This document shows positions 18,798 to 28,409 of a stretch of 64,000 nt of DNA, piece by piece. The position numbers and the translations under genes were made by a program. The stretch spans positions 110,510 to 174,509 of the forward strand of contig DS999222.1 of the NCBI GenBank assembly GCA_000156295.1, given 5' to 3'. Each line of letters starts with the position of its first letter. Position 1 is the stretch's first letter. Origin of the DNA: a marine gamma proteobacterium HTCC2148 (GTDB lineage Bacteria > Pseudomonadota > Gammaproteobacteria > Pseudomonadales > Halieaceae). Below the pieces are notes generated by a model that worked only from the letters and a program-made list of their open reading frames with translations, did no database searches and was not told the origin of the DNA.

Positions 18798-19391
18798 ATG
18801 AGGAAGGACTTTTTGTTCTCACGCTCCCTTTCGTTGACGGGTATTGCCTCGATATTGCTGATTCTGCAGGCTTGTGGGCAAACCCCCGAAAAGCCAGCGG
18901 TGCCTGCTTCTGAACAGGTGCCCGAGATCACGCTGAACCTGCCTGCAGACGCGGGATGCACCTGCGTAGAGCCGGTAGTGCGTGACTACACATTTCTTGA
19001 TAAGGGCTTTGCCGCGCTCGCCGACGGTGACTACGAGGGCGCGATAGAGTATTTCGAGCGCTATCGACGGCTGGACTCTTCGGCCGAGGCCAATTGGGAG
19101 GCAGGTATTGCCGTCACCTTCATAAAGTCGCTGGAGGAGAGTCCGTTCTTTGATCCCCGTGGCGCCCGCAGGAGTTATCGCGACCTCTATACCCAGAACT
19201 GGCAATCCATGGAAGTTCACCAGCAAACGCTACTTCTGCAGCAAGCGCTAGAAAACTTCAGGCTCATGCATCGCCGGCAAGTCGATGTGGAGCGCAGTAA
19301 CGCTGTTTTGAAGGAGGATCTCGAGAAACGCGATGAAGCGATTAAGCGACTTCGAGAGTTAACTCTGGGTCAGAAGGGAGCAGCACAGTAA
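18798..19391 (+). CDS. lipoprotein with helical/TPR-like body and C-terminal coiled coil
   Basis: A 197-residue predicted lipoprotein. The signal peptide ends in a lipobox LLILQACG with the acylated Cys at about residue 26. Residues 65-150 form helical repeats resembling tetratricopeptides ([20 protein letters not shown]). The C-terminal 45 residues are charged and likely coiled coil. I do not recognise a specific family; a scaffold role in the envelope is plausible. Its last 50 bases overlap the convergent histidine-kinase gene, an unusual antisense overlap. Confidence 0.75.
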   Translation: MRKDFLFSRSLSLTGIASILLILQACGQTPEKPAVPASEQVPEITLNLPADAGCTCVEPVVRDYTFLDKGFAALADGDYEGAIEYFERYRRLDSSAEANWEAGIAVTFIKSLEESPFFDPRGARRSYRDLYTQNWQSMEVHQQTLLLQQALENFRLMHRRQVDVERSNAVLKEDLEKRDEAIKRLRELTLGQKGAAQ

Positions 19392-20871
19392 AAGTAGAGC
19401 CGTTACCGGGCTGACTTTCCACGCGGATGGTTCCCCCCATCAATTGACAGTAATCCCTGCAAATCGCCAGCCCCAGACCCGTGCCTCCATAATTGGCGCT
19501 GGTGGAAGCATCCGCCTGTACGAAAGCCTCAAACACCTGACTTTGTTGGTCCTCATTCATCCCGATTCCGGTATCGCGGACAGCAATTTCGACCCAGCCG
19601 GGATGCTCCTCAGGCTCGGTGGCAAGTACAGTAATGTACCCGGCATTGGTGAACTTACAGGCGTTGCTCAGCAGGTTAGTGAATATCTGTCGAAACTTGG
19701 CAGCGTCATTATAGAGAGTCGGCAGCGACTCAAAATCAGGTTTTTCCAGCTGATTGTTGCGTTCCCGCAATTGCGGGGTGATAGAGTCACACGCCTGCTC
19801 CAGGAGTTCACCGGGCTGGAATGTTTCGCAGTGCAGCGCCATTTTGCCGGTTTCTATCTTGGACAAGTCCAGAATGTCGTTAATCAGGGTGAGTAGTTGC
19901 CTGCCCGAGCGAATAATTTTATCAAGGTCTTGTTGGAATTGAGGTCTGTCGACCTCTCGTTCATCCGATAGCTCGTCGTGCAGCATTTCCGAATAGCCGA
20001 TAATGGCGTTCAGGGGCGTTCGTAATTCATGGGACACATTGGCAAGAAACATGCTCTTGGCTGCACTGGCATCGTCAGCGGCGTCCCTGGCTTTGCTTAC
20101 GTCGTACATAGCGTTACGCAACTTGTCTGACATTTCATTAAATGCGTTAGCCAGATCCCCCAGTTCGCCACTGTCGTCGATATTCTCTATTCGGTAGCTC
20201 AAATCGCCGCTGCCGATTCGCTCGGTGCCTCGTTTGAGGTGCTTGAGTGAGTGATTGGTGTAGCGGACGAGGAAAAAGCCGAGCATAGCGGTCAGGAAAA
20301 TAGACGCGATAAAGCCAATAACGGTAATGCGGTCGGTTAGTGCAATGGTGCGATCGATAATGTTGGCCCGCTGTGTGGCGATGAAGGCCTGGCGTTGTTC
20401 AAGCTCCTTCAGACGCTGACTGGCCGCAATGTAGGGCACAGGATCATCGACCGTAGAGAGGTAATCGGGGTTGTTGTAGTTTTGATAAAAGCGCGACCAT
20501 TCCTCAAGCAGAACGTTACTGCTTTCATCCAGTCGGTCGTAGTGCAAGCGCGTGACATCATGGCTTAGCTTGCCTAACTGTTGAATGCGCAAGCGAATGT
20601 CATCAATTTGTTCCCAGGCCTGTTTGGTCTCGTCGTCATCCAGCTGATCGCCCGCATTGGTGCGAATGGTGGACAGCACCAAAATGGTTTGTCGCTGGTC
20701 GTTGAGTAGCCCCTCGACCTCGGTGGATAAGCGGGCAGCGGTGACCGAGTTGCGATAAGCCTCCATGCTTTCGTTTCGGGCAAAACTGCCCCAAAAGTGA
20801 GTGCCCACGTTGATCGCGAACAAAATCAAAATGGTGATCAGTGACAGCGTTAATCGGCGGCGTAAACTCAT
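19342..20871 (-). CDS. membrane sensor histidine kinase
   Basis: A 509-residue transmembrane histidine kinase. One membrane segment (about 9-28), a helical periplasmic sensor of about 150 residues and a second segment (about 182-204) come first. Then follow a HAMP domain (about 205-258), the dimerisation domain with phosphoacceptor His in the [20 protein letters not shown] box, and a catalytic domain with N box [13 protein letters not shown]1 VRDTGIG and G2 [10 protein letters not shown]. It lacks a receiver. The gene lies 18 bases downstream of the CheY-like gene and should be last in the cyclase-regulator-kinase operon. The sensed signal is unknown. Confidence 0.92.
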   Translation of the reverse strand: MSLRRRLTLSLITILILFAINVGTHFWGSFARNESMEAYRNSVTAARLSTEVEGLLNDQRQTILVLSTIRTNAGDQLDDDETKQAWEQIDDIRLRIQQLGKLSHDVTRLHYDRLDESSNVLLEEWSRFYQNYNNPDYLSTVDDPVPYIAASQRLKELEQRQAFIATQRANIIDRTIALTDRITVIGFIASIFLTAMLGFFLVRYTNHSLKHLKRGTERIGSGDLSYRIENIDDSGELGDLANAFNEMSDKLRNAMYDVSKARDAADDASAAKSMFLANVSHELRTPLNAIIGYSEMLHDELSDEREVDRPQFQQDLDKIIRSGRQLLTLINDILDLSKIETGKMALHCETFQPGELLEQACDSITPQLRERNNQLEKPDFESLPTLYNDAAKFRQIFTNLLSNACKFTNAGYITVLATEPEEHPGWVEIAVRDTGIGMNEDQQSQVFEAFVQADASTSANYGGTGLGLAICRDYCQLMGGTIRVESQPGNGSTFTVLLPSDPELTLEVA

Positions 20872-20889
20872 GGGTGTTTTAGGAGGTCC

Positions 20890-21261
20890 TTAACAGTTGC
20901 CGGTCAGTTTTTCTATTTTGATCAGTAAGCCCGGAAAATCCACCGGTTTGGTGGCGTAATCGTCACATCCGGCCTCCAGCGCGTTCAGCCGATCTGCATC
21001 TGAGGCATGCGCGGTCAGGGCTATTATCGGAATGTGCTTGATCGTGTCATCTGCACGAGCCTGGCGGCAGGCGGTCCATCCATTCAGGATTGGCAGGTTC
21101 ATATCCATCAACACCACCGCCGGCTTTTCGCTGCGCATCAGGTCCAGTGCTTGCTGGCCGTCTGCCGCGGAAACCACCTCCTTGCCGGCGCGAACCAGTC
21201 GACGAATGAGCATATCCCGATTCAGTTCATTGTCTTCTACCAGCAGGATTGTTCCCGTCAT
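20890..21261 (-). CDS. single-domain response regulator (CheY-like)
   Basis: A 123-residue stand-alone receiver. The acidic pocket is in LLVEDNELNRD, the phosphoacceptor Asp in VVLMDMNLPILNG at about residue 53, and the switch region in IIALTAHAS with the Lys in YATKPVD. It has no output domain, so it probably relays phosphate or binds a partner. Its ATG overlaps the stop codon of the upstream cyclase gene as ATGA, so the two are translationally coupled, and the histidine kinase follows. Confidence 0.92.
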   Translation of the reverse strand: MTGTILLVEDNELNRDMLIRRLVRAGKEVVSAADGQQALDLMRSEKPAVVLMDMNLPILNGWTACRQARADDTIKHIPIIALTAHASDADRLNALEAGCDDYATKPVDFPGLLIKIEKLTGNC

Positions 21262-22703
21262 CGGTCACTCTCCAGTATTTGGTGAACCTGCAGTAACTCG
21301 TCTATGCCCTTGACCTTGAGTTCACGGCTGTCGCCAGTGCGATACTGATTGTTCAGGGATTGCAGGGTGCTGTCGGCGATCAGAATTTCGCCGCCAGCGG
21401 TGACATCCTCAATGCGCGAGGTCACATTCATGGCGTGGCCAACGAATCCGTATTTGCTGCGACGCTCTGAACCGATATTGCCGGCGATAACGTCGCCGGT
21501 ATTAAGTGCAATACCAGTGGTGATTTCCGGTAGCCCATCTTCCCGGTTAAGTCGGTTTATTTCTTCCATTGCAGCCTGCATTTCCAATGCGCACTGCGTT
21601 GCCCGGTCTGCGTCGTCGTCGCGGTATTGCGGCGCGCCGAATACGGCGAGAATGGCATCCCCGATAAATTCATCAATGGTCCCATGATAGGCCATGATGA
21701 TGTCTGTCATGGCGGCCAGGTAGCGATTGATCAAGGAAACCACCTGGGCGGGCTCCAGCTGTTCGCTGAGGGAGGTAAACCCACGAATATCAGACATCAT
21801 TATGGTGACCCGTCGCAGGTCGCCGCCCAGTTCAAGGCCTTCGGGACGTTCGAGAATATCAGTCACAATTTCGTCAGATAAGTAGCGACCAAAGGTGGCG
21901 CGAATAAACTTTTCATTGCGCTCAAGCTGCTGTCGATAGAGTTGTTCCCGATCGTGCCAGCGCTTGCGCTCGATACCGGCTTTAATTCGCGCCTGCAGCA
22001 GCACCGGATTGAAAGGTTTGAACAGGTAGTCGTCAGCTCCAGCCTCGATACATTCAATAATTCCATCCATGTCCTGGCGCCCCGAGATGATGATGACCGG
22101 TGTCGCTCTCCACTCGGGATGTTCTTTAATTCGCCGCAACACCTCTCTGCCGTCCATGTCTGGCATCACCAAATCCAGCAGGACCACGTCGACATCTGCC
22201 TGATCCAGGCTGCGCAGAGCTTCTTCACCGCCCGCAGCGGTGACTACGATGTGTCCCGAACGGGACAGGTAGCGCGCCACTAGCTCCCGGTTTTCCTGCA
22301 GGTCGTCCACCGCCAGTATAAAGCCGGGTTCAGTGGTGATAGTGCGCTGAGTTGCCGACGCGGGTTCCGAGGTGTCACCGCCACTGTTAGCCGCCTGAAT
22401 GCCTTTAAGTAGTCGGGTTAGTGCGGAGTCCAGTTCGGCGTGCTCGGTGGCGAGGTCTTCCCTGAGCATTTCGCCATAGCCGCGAATAGCCGACAGCACA
22501 TTCATCAGGTCATGGCGATTGGGTGCTGACTGCTGCAACATTTCGTCCAGCTTTGCCGAGCCGTCGAACAGGTGAGCGAAATCCTCACGTTGGCTATCGG
22601 CCAGTTGATCTTCGAGCGGATTGTAGAGCTCGCGCAGCTCTGCCATTGCACGCAATAGCAGGTCGCTCCAAAGGGTGGTGCTTTGGCTTGAACTGGTGGT
22701 CAC
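21258..22703 (-). CDS. receiver-domain class III nucleotidyl cyclase
   Basis: A 481-residue regulatory cyclase. Residues 1-110 are helical and hold an H-box-like stretch, RHDLMNVLSAIRGYGEML, with His64, resembling a histidine-kinase dimerisation helix without its ATPase domain. A receiver follows (about 128-245) with phosphoacceptor Asp177 and Lys229. After a linker comes the class III cyclase domain (about 295-480) with metal ligands Asp305 (SDIRGFT) and Asp349 (FIGDAIL) and transition-state residues Asn426 and Arg430 (MNVTSRIE). The nucleotide-specifying positions are Glu345 and Gly419, not Lys/Asp as in adenylate cyclases, so product identity (cAMP or cGMP) is uncertain. First gene of the signalling operon. 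Confidence 0.9.
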   Translation of the reverse strand: MTTSSSQSTTLWSDLLLRAMAELRELYNPLEDQLADSQREDFAHLFDGSAKLDEMLQQSAPNRHDLMNVLSAIRGYGEMLREDLATEHAELDSALTRLLKGIQAANSGGDTSEPASATQRTITTEPGFILAVDDLQENRELVARYLSRSGHIVVTAAGGEEALRSLDQADVDVVLLDLVMPDMDGREVLRRIKEHPEWRATPVIIISGRQDMDGIIECIEAGADDYLFKPFNPVLLQARIKAGIERKRWHDREQLYRQQLERNEKFIRATFGRYLSDEIVTDILERPEGLELGGDLRRVTIMMSDIRGFTSLSEQLEPAQVVSLINRYLAAMTDIIMAYHGTIDEFIGDAILAVFGAPQYRDDDADRATQCALEMQAAMEEINRLNREDGLPEITTGIALNTGDVIAGNIGSERRSKYGFVGHAMNVTSRIEDVTAGGEILIADSTLQSLNNQYRTGDSRELKVKGIDELLQVHQILESDR

Positions 22704-22900
22704 AGCGCGAAGACTTCCTTTTTATTTACCATGGCTGAGTATAACGAGGTCATTGGCGTTGTGGTAATTGGGTTTTCATTCGTCTGTAAAGTAGAGCAGC
22801 TGCGATTTTTGCTGACATAAGGTGCGTTTTTGCGAAACTTTAGGTTACTATTATCCATATAGCTACAGGGAACAAAGCTAACAGGGGATCAGGTACATCA

Positions 22901-23548
22901 ATGTTGCAGCAAGTTGAAATATTTCAGGGTCTTTCTCAGGAAGAGCTCGAAGCGCTGGCGGCGAGCAGTAGCAGCCGTTCCTTTCCCAAGAATACGGTAG
23001 TTATTCATGAGAATGACCCAGCGGATTCATTGTTCATTATTGAGAGCGGCAAGGTAAAGGTTTACTGCTCAGATAAAAACGGCAAGGAATTCATCATGAA
23101 TACCCAGGGGGCCGGCGACTATTTTGGAGAGCTTGCCCTGCTCGATGACTCCACCCGCTCGGCTTCTGTTCGCACCGTTGAGAAATCGAGCTTCTGCATT
23201 GTCTATAAAGAGGATTTTAACCGGGTCCTCGATCAGCACCCCAATATTGGTCGCCAGCTGGTAAAAAATCTGTCTCAGCGCGTGCGTAAGTTGACTGCCG
23301 ATGTAAAGAGCCTGGCCTTGCAAGATGTCTATGGCCGAGTGGCCAATGTGTTAATGGACTTATCCGAGGAGCGCGGCGACGGCACGCTGTATATTCCCGA
23401 AAAGCTGACCCAGCAAGACATCGCGGATCGCGTTGGGGCGTCTAGAGAGATGGTGGCACGCATTCTCAAAGACCTGACCATTGGCGAGTACATCCGCTTT
23501 GAGGGACGCCACATCATCATCAATACCCGTTTGCCGGCTAAGTACTAG
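22901..23548 (+). CDS. Crp/Fnr-family transcription regulator
   Basis: A 215-residue cyclic-nucleotide-binding regulator. The N-terminal cNMP-binding barrel keeps the phosphate cassette FGELALL with Glu77, and Arg86-Ser87 in TRSASV. The long dimerisation helix has Leu131-Thr132 where E. coli CRP has Thr127-Ser128. The winged-helix domain has SREMVARILKDL, with Arg182, Glu183 and Arg187 matching the CRP residues that read TGTGA half-sites. It lacks Fnr cysteines. The gene is divergent from the cyclase operon across a 197-base gap, a layout that suggests the cyclase product is its ligand (inference). A terminator follows. Confidence 0.9.
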   Translation: MLQQVEIFQGLSQEELEALAASSSSRSFPKNTVVIHENDPADSLFIIESGKVKVYCSDKNGKEFIMNTQGAGDYFGELALLDDSTRSASVRTVEKSSFCIVYKEDFNRVLDQHPNIGRQLVKNLSQRVRKLTADVKSLALQDVYGRVANVLMDLSEERGDGTLYIPEKLTQQDIADRVGASREMVARILKDLTIGEYIRFEGRHIIINTRLPAKY

Positions 23549-23562
23549 CGGGAAGTAAAATT

Positions 23563-23596
23563 AAAAGCCCCGGTCTGGTGATCGGGGCTTTTTTTT
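23563..23596 (+). terminator. Rho-independent terminator after the Crp/Fnr gene
   Basis: A 7-base-pair GC-rich stem AGCCCCG (23566-23572) pairs with CGGGGCT (23583-23589) across a 10-base loop and is followed by a run of eight T. The A-run before it makes it potentially bidirectional, so it may also stop transcription from xseA, which converges here. Confidence 0.9.
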
Positions 23597-23626
23597 GTCT
23601 GTTGTTCTACCGAGCACAGCCGCGAC

Positions 23627-24997
23627 TTATTCTTCTGCCTCTATTCGGTCGACTGTGACCCCAAGCCTGCCCGTGGCCAACCTTGTTTCCAATTGAGTGC
23701 CGACCTCGACCTCGCTGGCATCGGTTAAAACTTTGCCATTAGTGTCGGTCACAATGGCATAGCCCCTGGCGAGGGTGCTCAGTGGGCTGAGAGAGTCGAG
23801 CATCTGCGCCAGATGGGCCAGGCGGCTTTTCGAGTCCTGGAGTTTTGACTGCATCGCCGCTTCCATGCGCTGTTGCAGGTTGCCCAGCTCCTTGCGCATT
23901 TGCACAATCCTGGGCAGTGGGGAATGGGCCTGCAGACGAGACTCCAGTAAAGCCAACTCGCTCTTTTTACGGGACAACAGATTTTTCTGAGCCAGAATCA
24001 GCCGCTGTTCCAGATCGTCAAGGCGCTGCGACTGCTCGCGCAGCTGGGCTCCGGGGTGTTTGAGGCGGGCTCGCAAATGATCCAACCGCGTTTGTGCATC
24101 GGCTATCTTGCGTCGGATAAGGCGCACCAGTTCCGCTTCCAGTTTCGCCAGGCGCTCCATTTGCTCGCGCTGATCAGGGCTCAGTAACTCTGCCGCGGCG
24201 GAAGGTGTTGCTGCACGTTGGTCGGCCGCCATGTCGGCAATGCTGAAATCCACTTCATGGCCCACTGCTGACACAATGGGAAGTGCACTGTCGGCGATCG
24301 CTCGCGCTACGATTTCTTCATTGAATGCCCACAGGTCTTCCAGTGAGCCGCCGCCGCGACCGACGATCAGGGCGTCCAATTGTATTTCTCCGGCCTCTTG
24401 CCAGCGATTAGCGCGGTTGATCGCTTCGGCAATTTCACCTGCGGCCCCTTCGCCCTGGACCGCTACTGGCAAAATAGAGACTTCGATGGCGGGGCAGCGT
24501 CTTTTCAGTACGGTGAGGATGTCGTGAATGGCGGCCCCGGTGGGCGAGGTGATCACGCCCAGGTGCGAGACGCTCTCAGGCAATGGCTTTTTGCGTTCAG
24601 GCTGGAAAAGACCCTCTGCCAATAGCTTGGCCTTTAATTGTTCAAAAGCCGCTTGCAGAGCGCCGGCTCCTGCTTGTTCCATGTGCTCTACAAGGAGTTG
24701 GAACTCTCCGCGACCTTCGTAGAGGGAAACACGGCAGCGCATGCGGATGTGATCGCCGTTGCCGGGGGTGAAGCGCAGTCGCTGGTTGCGCCCTTTAAAC
24801 ATGGCGCAGCGGACCTGGGCATTGCCGTCCTTTAGCGAGAAATACCAGTGTCCGGAGGAGGGGACGACGAAGTTGCTCACTTCGCCCTCAACCCAGACAA
24901 AGTCAAAATGACTCTCCAGCAGGCTTCTGGCTTGCCGGTTCAACTGGCTGACGGTCAGCGCAGGGGGCGATGTAGCGGTTTGGAATGAGTTAGACAA
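23627..24997 (-). CDS. xseA: exodeoxyribonuclease VII large subunit
   Basis: A 456-residue subunit that binds single-stranded DNA and forms the nuclease with XseB. The N-terminal OB fold (about 15-110, [27 protein letters not shown]) is followed by the catalytic domain with [15 protein letters not shown] and [16 protein letters not shown], then a long coiled-coil region (about 285-400) and a short C-terminal barrel. Length matches E. coli XseA (456). The gene is divergent from guaB with an 81-base gap, the same arrangement found in E. coli. XseB is not encoded in this window. Confidence 0.96.
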   Translation of the reverse strand: MSNSFQTATSPPALTVSQLNRQARSLLESHFDFVWVEGEVSNFVVPSSGHWYFSLKDGNAQVRCAMFKGRNQRLRFTPGNGDHIRMRCRVSLYEGRGEFQLLVEHMEQAGAGALQAAFEQLKAKLLAEGLFQPERKKPLPESVSHLGVITSPTGAAIHDILTVLKRRCPAIEVSILPVAVQGEGAAGEIAEAINRANRWQEAGEIQLDALIVGRGGGSLEDLWAFNEEIVARAIADSALPIVSAVGHEVDFSIADMAADQRAATPSAAAELLSPDQREQMERLAKLEAELVRLIRRKIADAQTRLDHLRARLKHPGAQLREQSQRLDDLEQRLILAQKNLLSRKKSELALLESRLQAHSPLPRIVQMRKELGNLQQRMEAAMQSKLQDSKSRLAHLAQMLDSLSPLSTLARGYAIVTDTNGKVLTDASEVEVGTQLETRLATGRLGVTVDRIEAEE

Positions 24998-25009
24998 CGA
25001 GAACTTCTA

Positions 25010-25039
25010 TTTACGGACAGAGCAGCAAAAAGTTATAAT
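25010..25039 (+). promoter_or_regulatory. probable guaB promoter
   Basis: A consensus -10 hexamer TATAAT at 25034-25039 lies 39 bases before the guaB ATG. A weaker -35, TTTACG (25010-25015), lies 18 bases upstream. It would serve the guaB-guaA transcript. No stringent or PurR operator could be identified with confidence. Confidence 0.45.
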
Positions 25040-25078
25040 TGCACGTTTAACTCAAAGCTGCCAGCCGGAGACTCCTCA

Positions 25079-26548
25079 ATGCTGCGAATTGCCCAGGAAG
25101 CCCTTACCTTCGACGATGTACTGCTGCTGCCCGGCTATTCGGAAGTGGTTGCCACGGATGTTTCGCTGAAGTCGAGGCTAACTCGTGAGATCGAGTTAAA
25201 TATTCCGCTGGTATCGGCCGCGATGGATACGGTGACCGAGGCTCGCTTGGCCATAGCCATGGCGCAGGAAGGCGGCATTGGCATCATTCATAAGAGCATG
25301 ACAGTCGCTGAGCAGGCAGAGCAGGTTCGCAAGGTCAAGAAATACGAAAGTGGGGTGGTGAAGGACCCCATAACCATCGAACAGGGCGCTACCATCGCCG
25401 CTCTGATCGAATTGACAACCTCCCACGGAATCTCGGGTGTGCCCGTGCTCGATGGCGAAGACCTGGTGGGTATTGTGACTCGCAGGGACCTGCGCTTCGA
25501 ATCAGACCACAGCAAACTGGTTTCCGACATCATGACGCCCAAGGAAAAGCTGGTCACGGTGAAAGAGGGTGCCGGCTCGGCAGAAGTTCAGGGATTACTC
25601 CATCAGCACCGAATCGAAAAGATTCTGGTGGTGAACGACGCCTTTGACCTGACCGGCATGATTACAGTGAAGGATTTCGATAAGGCTGAGAATTTCCCCG
25701 ACGCCTGTAAAGACTCTTTCGGTCAATTGCGCGTGGGCGCTTCGGTAGGCACCAGTCCCGACACCGATGATCGGGTAGAAGCATTGATCAATGCCGGTGT
25801 AGATGTGTTGGTGGTGGACACGGCTCACGGACATTCACGCAATGTTATCGACCGGGTAAGAATGATTAAAAGCGCTTACCCGTCTATGCAAGTGATTGGT
25901 GGCAATATCGCCACTGGTGAGGCTGCAGTGGCACTGGCTGACGCCGGTGCCGATGCGGTGAAGGTCGGTATTGGCCCTGGCTCTATCTGTACCACTAGAA
26001 TTGTGACTGGCATCGGTGTTCCCCAGATTACTGCTATTGCCAACGTGGCTGCAGCGCTCGCCAGTCGTGGTATTCCACTGATCGCAGACGGTGGTATTCG
26101 CTTCTCTGGTGATATCGCCAAGGCTTATGCCGCCGGTGCTCATTCGGTGATGATGGGCAGTATGTTTGCCGGGACCGAGGAAGCGCCCGGCGAGGTTGAG
26201 CTCTATCAAGGGCGAACCTACAAGGCTTATCGTGGCATGGGTTCGTTGGGAGCCATGTCTCAGACCCAGGGCTCTTCAGATCGTTATTTCCAGGACTCCA
26301 GCAAAGGCGCCGAGAAACTGGTGCCAGAAGGTATAGAAGGCCGCGTGCCCTACAAGGGCCCGGTAACTGCAATTGTTCACCAGTTGATGGGCGGCGTGCG
26401 GTCAGCCATGGGTTACACGGGCAGCATCGATATGGATACCATGCGTAGTCAGCCAGAGTTTGTGCGGGTGACCTCTGCCGGCATGTCTGAAAGCCACGTG
26501 CACGACGTCTCAATCACCAAGGAAGCGCCCAACTACCCGGTGCGTTAA
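25079..26548 (+). CDS. guaB: inosine-5'-monophosphate dehydrogenase
   Basis: Oxidises IMP to XMP with NAD, the rate-limiting step of guanine nucleotide synthesis. Length 489 residues. The TIM barrel is interrupted at about residues 93-205 by two CBS domains. The active-site loop [11 protein letters not shown] holds the catalytic Cys at about residue 305, and the mobile flap includes [10 protein letters not shown]. The N-terminus [13 protein letters not shown] is typical. guaA follows 69 bases downstream; the two form the classical gua operon. Confidence 0.98.
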   Translation: MLRIAQEALTFDDVLLLPGYSEVVATDVSLKSRLTREIELNIPLVSAAMDTVTEARLAIAMAQEGGIGIIHKSMTVAEQAEQVRKVKKYESGVVKDPITIEQGATIAALIELTTSHGISGVPVLDGEDLVGIVTRRDLRFESDHSKLVSDIMTPKEKLVTVKEGAGSAEVQGLLHQHRIEKILVVNDAFDLTGMITVKDFDKAENFPDACKDSFGQLRVGASVGTSPDTDDRVEALINAGVDVLVVDTAHGHSRNVIDRVRMIKSAYPSMQVIGGNIATGEAAVALADAGADAVKVGIGPGSICTTRIVTGIGVPQITAIANVAAALASRGIPLIADGGIRFSGDIAKAYAAGAHSVMMGSMFAGTEEAPGEVELYQGRTYKAYRGMGSLGAMSQTQGSSDRYFQDSSKGAEKLVPEGIEGRVPYKGPVTAIVHQLMGGVRSAMGYTGSIDMDTMRSQPEFVRVTSAGMSESHVHDVSITKEAPNYPVR

Positions 26549-26617
26549 CGCTATAAAGGATTTGCTCTCGAGGTGGGGTAACCCGCTTCGGGCTTAATAT
26601 CCCATTCAGGAAATGCC

Positions 26618-28195
26618 ATGAGCGCAGATATACACGCCCGGAAAATTCTCATTCTGGATTTCGGTTCCCAGTACACCCAGTTAATTGCCCGCAGGGTGCG
26701 CGAGGTGGGTGTCTACAGTGAAATCCGAGCGTTTGATATGAGCGATGAAGACATTCGCGAGTACAACCCCAGTGGCGTCATTTTATCCGGTGGCCCCGAA
26801 TCAGTCGCGGCAGCGGGTTCCCCGAGGGCGCCGCAGCTTGTTTTTGAATTGGGCGTGCCTGTTCTGGGTATCTGCTACGGGATGCAGACGATGGCCGAGC
26901 AATTTGGCGGCACTGTGGCCTGTTCAAATGTCAGCGAGTTTGGTTATGCGCAGATTCGCCAGGTAGGCAATGGCGGTTTACTCCACGATATACGCGACCA
27001 CATCGATGATCACGGCAAGGGTTTACTCGATGTGTGGATGAGTCATGGGGATAAGGTCGTGGGGCTTCCCGATGATTTCCAATTGATTGCCGAAACAGAA
27101 AGCTGTCCTATTGCCGGCATGGCCCACAAGGAAAAGCCGTTTTATGGTATCCAGTTTCACCCGGAAGTAACCCACACCGTGCAGGGTAAACGTATTTTCG
27201 AGCACTTTGTGCTGGAGCAGTGCGATTGCGAGCCCCTGTGGACTCCCGCCAATATTGTCGAAGATGCCATTGCCCGGGTGCGGGCAACCGTGGGCAGCGA
27301 CAAGGTATTGCTGGGACTTTCAGGTGGAGTTGACTCGTCGGTCGTTGCTGCCCTGTTGCACAAGGCTATCGGTGATCAGTTGACCTGTGTCTTCGTTGAT
27401 AACGGCTTACTTCGCCTGAATGAGGGCGATCATGTGATGGACATGTTCGCCAGCAATATGGGCGTGACGGTTATCCGTGCCGATGCCGAATCGCTTTTCC
27501 TCGGCAAGTTGCAAGGCGAGGCCGACCCCGAGAAAAAGCGCAAGATTATTGGCAATACGTTTATCGATATATTCGATGAACAAGCAACCAAGTTACAGAA
27601 CGTTAATTGGCTGGCACAGGGAACAATATACCCCGATGTTATAGAGTCAGCAGGTGCTAAAACCGGCAAAGCTCATGTGATCAAGTCTCACCACAACGTG
27701 GGTGGACTGCCAGACGACATGAACCTCGAACTGGTTGAACCACTGCGTGAGTTGTTCAAGGATGAGGTCAGGAAAATTGGCCTGGAACTGGGTTTACCTT
27801 ACGACATGGTTTACCGCCACCCCTTCCCCGGCCCCGGTCTTGGTGTGCGCATTCTGGGGGAGGTCAAAAAGGAGTATGCAGACCTGCTACGCGAGGCCGA
27901 TGCTATCTTCATTGAAGAGTTGCGCAGTTCCGGCTGGTACGACAAGACCAGCCAGGCGTTTGCCGTTTTTCTGCCGGTCAAATCTGTCGGCGTTGTCGGT
28001 GATGCCCGGCGCTATGAATATGTCATCGCTTTACGCGCTGTTGAAACCGTTGACTTTATGACCGCTCGCTGGGCTCACCTTCCCTACGAGTTACTTGAAC
28101 TGGTTTCCAATCGCATCATTAACGAAATCTCCGGCGTATCCCGAGTGACTTACGACGTTAGTTCAAAACCACCGGCGACTATTGAGTGGGAGTAA
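26618..28195 (+). CDS. guaA: GMP synthase (glutamine-hydrolysing)
   Basis: Converts XMP to GMP with glutamine and ATP, 525 residues as in E. coli. The N-terminal glutamine amidotransferase domain has the catalytic Cys in GICYGMQ and His-Glu in FHPEVTH. The ATP-pyrophosphatase domain has the P-loop SGGVDSS. The C-terminal dimerisation domain ends in the conserved TIEWE. The last 16 bases of the gene are the left attachment site of the island, so the final codons are a recombination product that restores the protein. Ancestrally tadA would have begun 4 bases after the guaA stop. Confidence 0.98.
   Translation: MSADIHARKILILDFGSQYTQLIARRVREVGVYSEIRAFDMSDEDIREYNPSGVILSGGPESVAAAGSPRAPQLVFELGVPVLGICYGMQTMAEQFGGTVACSNVSEFGYAQIRQVGNGGLLHDIRDHIDDHGKGLLDVWMSHGDKVVGLPDDFQLIAETESCPIAGMAHKEKPFYGIQFHPEVTHTVQGKRIFEHFVLEQCDCEPLWTPANIVEDAIARVRATVGSDKVLLGLSGGVDSSVVAALLHKAIGDQLTCVFVDNGLLRLNEGDHVMDMFASNMGVTVIRADAESLFLGKLQGEADPEKKRKIIGNTFIDIFDEQATKLQNVNWLAQGTIYPDVIESAGAKTGKAHVIKSHHNVGGLPDDMNLELVEPLRELFKDEVRKIGLELGLPYDMVYRHPFPGPGLGVRILGEVKKEYADLLREADAIFIEELRSSGWYDKTSQAFAVFLPVKSVGVVGDARRYEYVIALRAVETVDFMTARWAHLPYELLELVSNRIINEISGVSRVTYDVSSKPPATIEWE
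28180..28195 (+). other. attL: left attachment site of the guaA island
   Basis: TATTGAGTGGGAGTAA, the last codons and stop of guaA, matches the sequence at 40890-40905 at 14 of 16 positions, with the first ten identical. The integrase gene begins about 215 bases to the right. The 3' end of guaA is a known target of tyrosine-recombinase islands in bacteria, and insertion here keeps GuaA intact. Confidence 0.75.
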
Positions 28196-28207
28196 TAGGG
28201 TTATCCT

Positions 28208-28229
28208 AACCTATTGATTTATATAGGTT
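28208..28229. repeat. inverted repeat next to attL
   Basis: A perfect 7-base inverted repeat, AACCTAT (28208-28214) and ATAGGTT (28223-28229), separated by 8 bases and 13 bases from the guaA stop codon. The arm and spacer lengths resemble a tyrosine-recombinase core site, but the 8-base spacer is not found at the right end, so it may instead be an accessory-protein site or a stem-loop in the guaA 3' end. Confidence 0.5.
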
Positions 28230-28233
28230 TGCG

Positions 28234-28294
28234 AGTTGCAAAGAAGTTACAAAGAGCCCCGTTTTTGGGGCTTTTTTACAAGCGAAGTTACAAA
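28234..28294 (+). repeat. AGTTACAAA repeats at the left island end (putative integrase arm sites)
   Basis: AGTTGCAAA at 28234-28242 and AGTTACAAA at 28245-28253 form a tandem pair with an 11-base period. A third copy, AGTTACAAA, is at 28286-28294. A matching pair with the same 11-base period occurs near the right end at 40532-40551. Short direct repeats inside both ends are characteristic of integrase arm-type binding sites. Confidence 0.65.
28255..28277 (+). terminator. Rho-independent terminator after guaA
   Basis: AGCCCC (28255-28260), a GTTTTT loop and GGGGCT (28267-28272) followed by a run of T. It lies inside the island, 60 bases after the guaA stop, and would end the guaBA transcript now that the original downstream genes have been separated. 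Confidence 0.85.
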
Positions 28295-28323
28295 CGGTAG
28301 CGATTACTGCGCATCATAAGTAT

Positions 28324-28400
28324 CATGTATGAGTGCTAAGCGTACTTGACGCTGATACACATGTGATGGGGCTTACCATGTATGAGTACGTTAACTCATA
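28324..28400 (+). promoter_or_regulatory. candidate operator in front of the integrase gene
   Basis: The 11-mer CATGTATGAGT is repeated at 28324-28334 and 28377-28387. The second copy also forms a palindrome with ACTCATA at 28394-28400 (TATGAGT, 6-base gap, ACTCATA), ending one base before the GAGG ribosome site. Three copies of one half-site so close to the start suggest a repressor-binding region that controls integrase synthesis; the regulator is not known. Confidence 0.5.
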
Positions 28401-28409
28401 GAGGTAAGC

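Noticed and set aside
21349..22283. Plus-strand open frames opposite the cyclase gene
   Set aside because: They overlap conserved receiver and cyclase motifs on the minus strand and have no features of their own.
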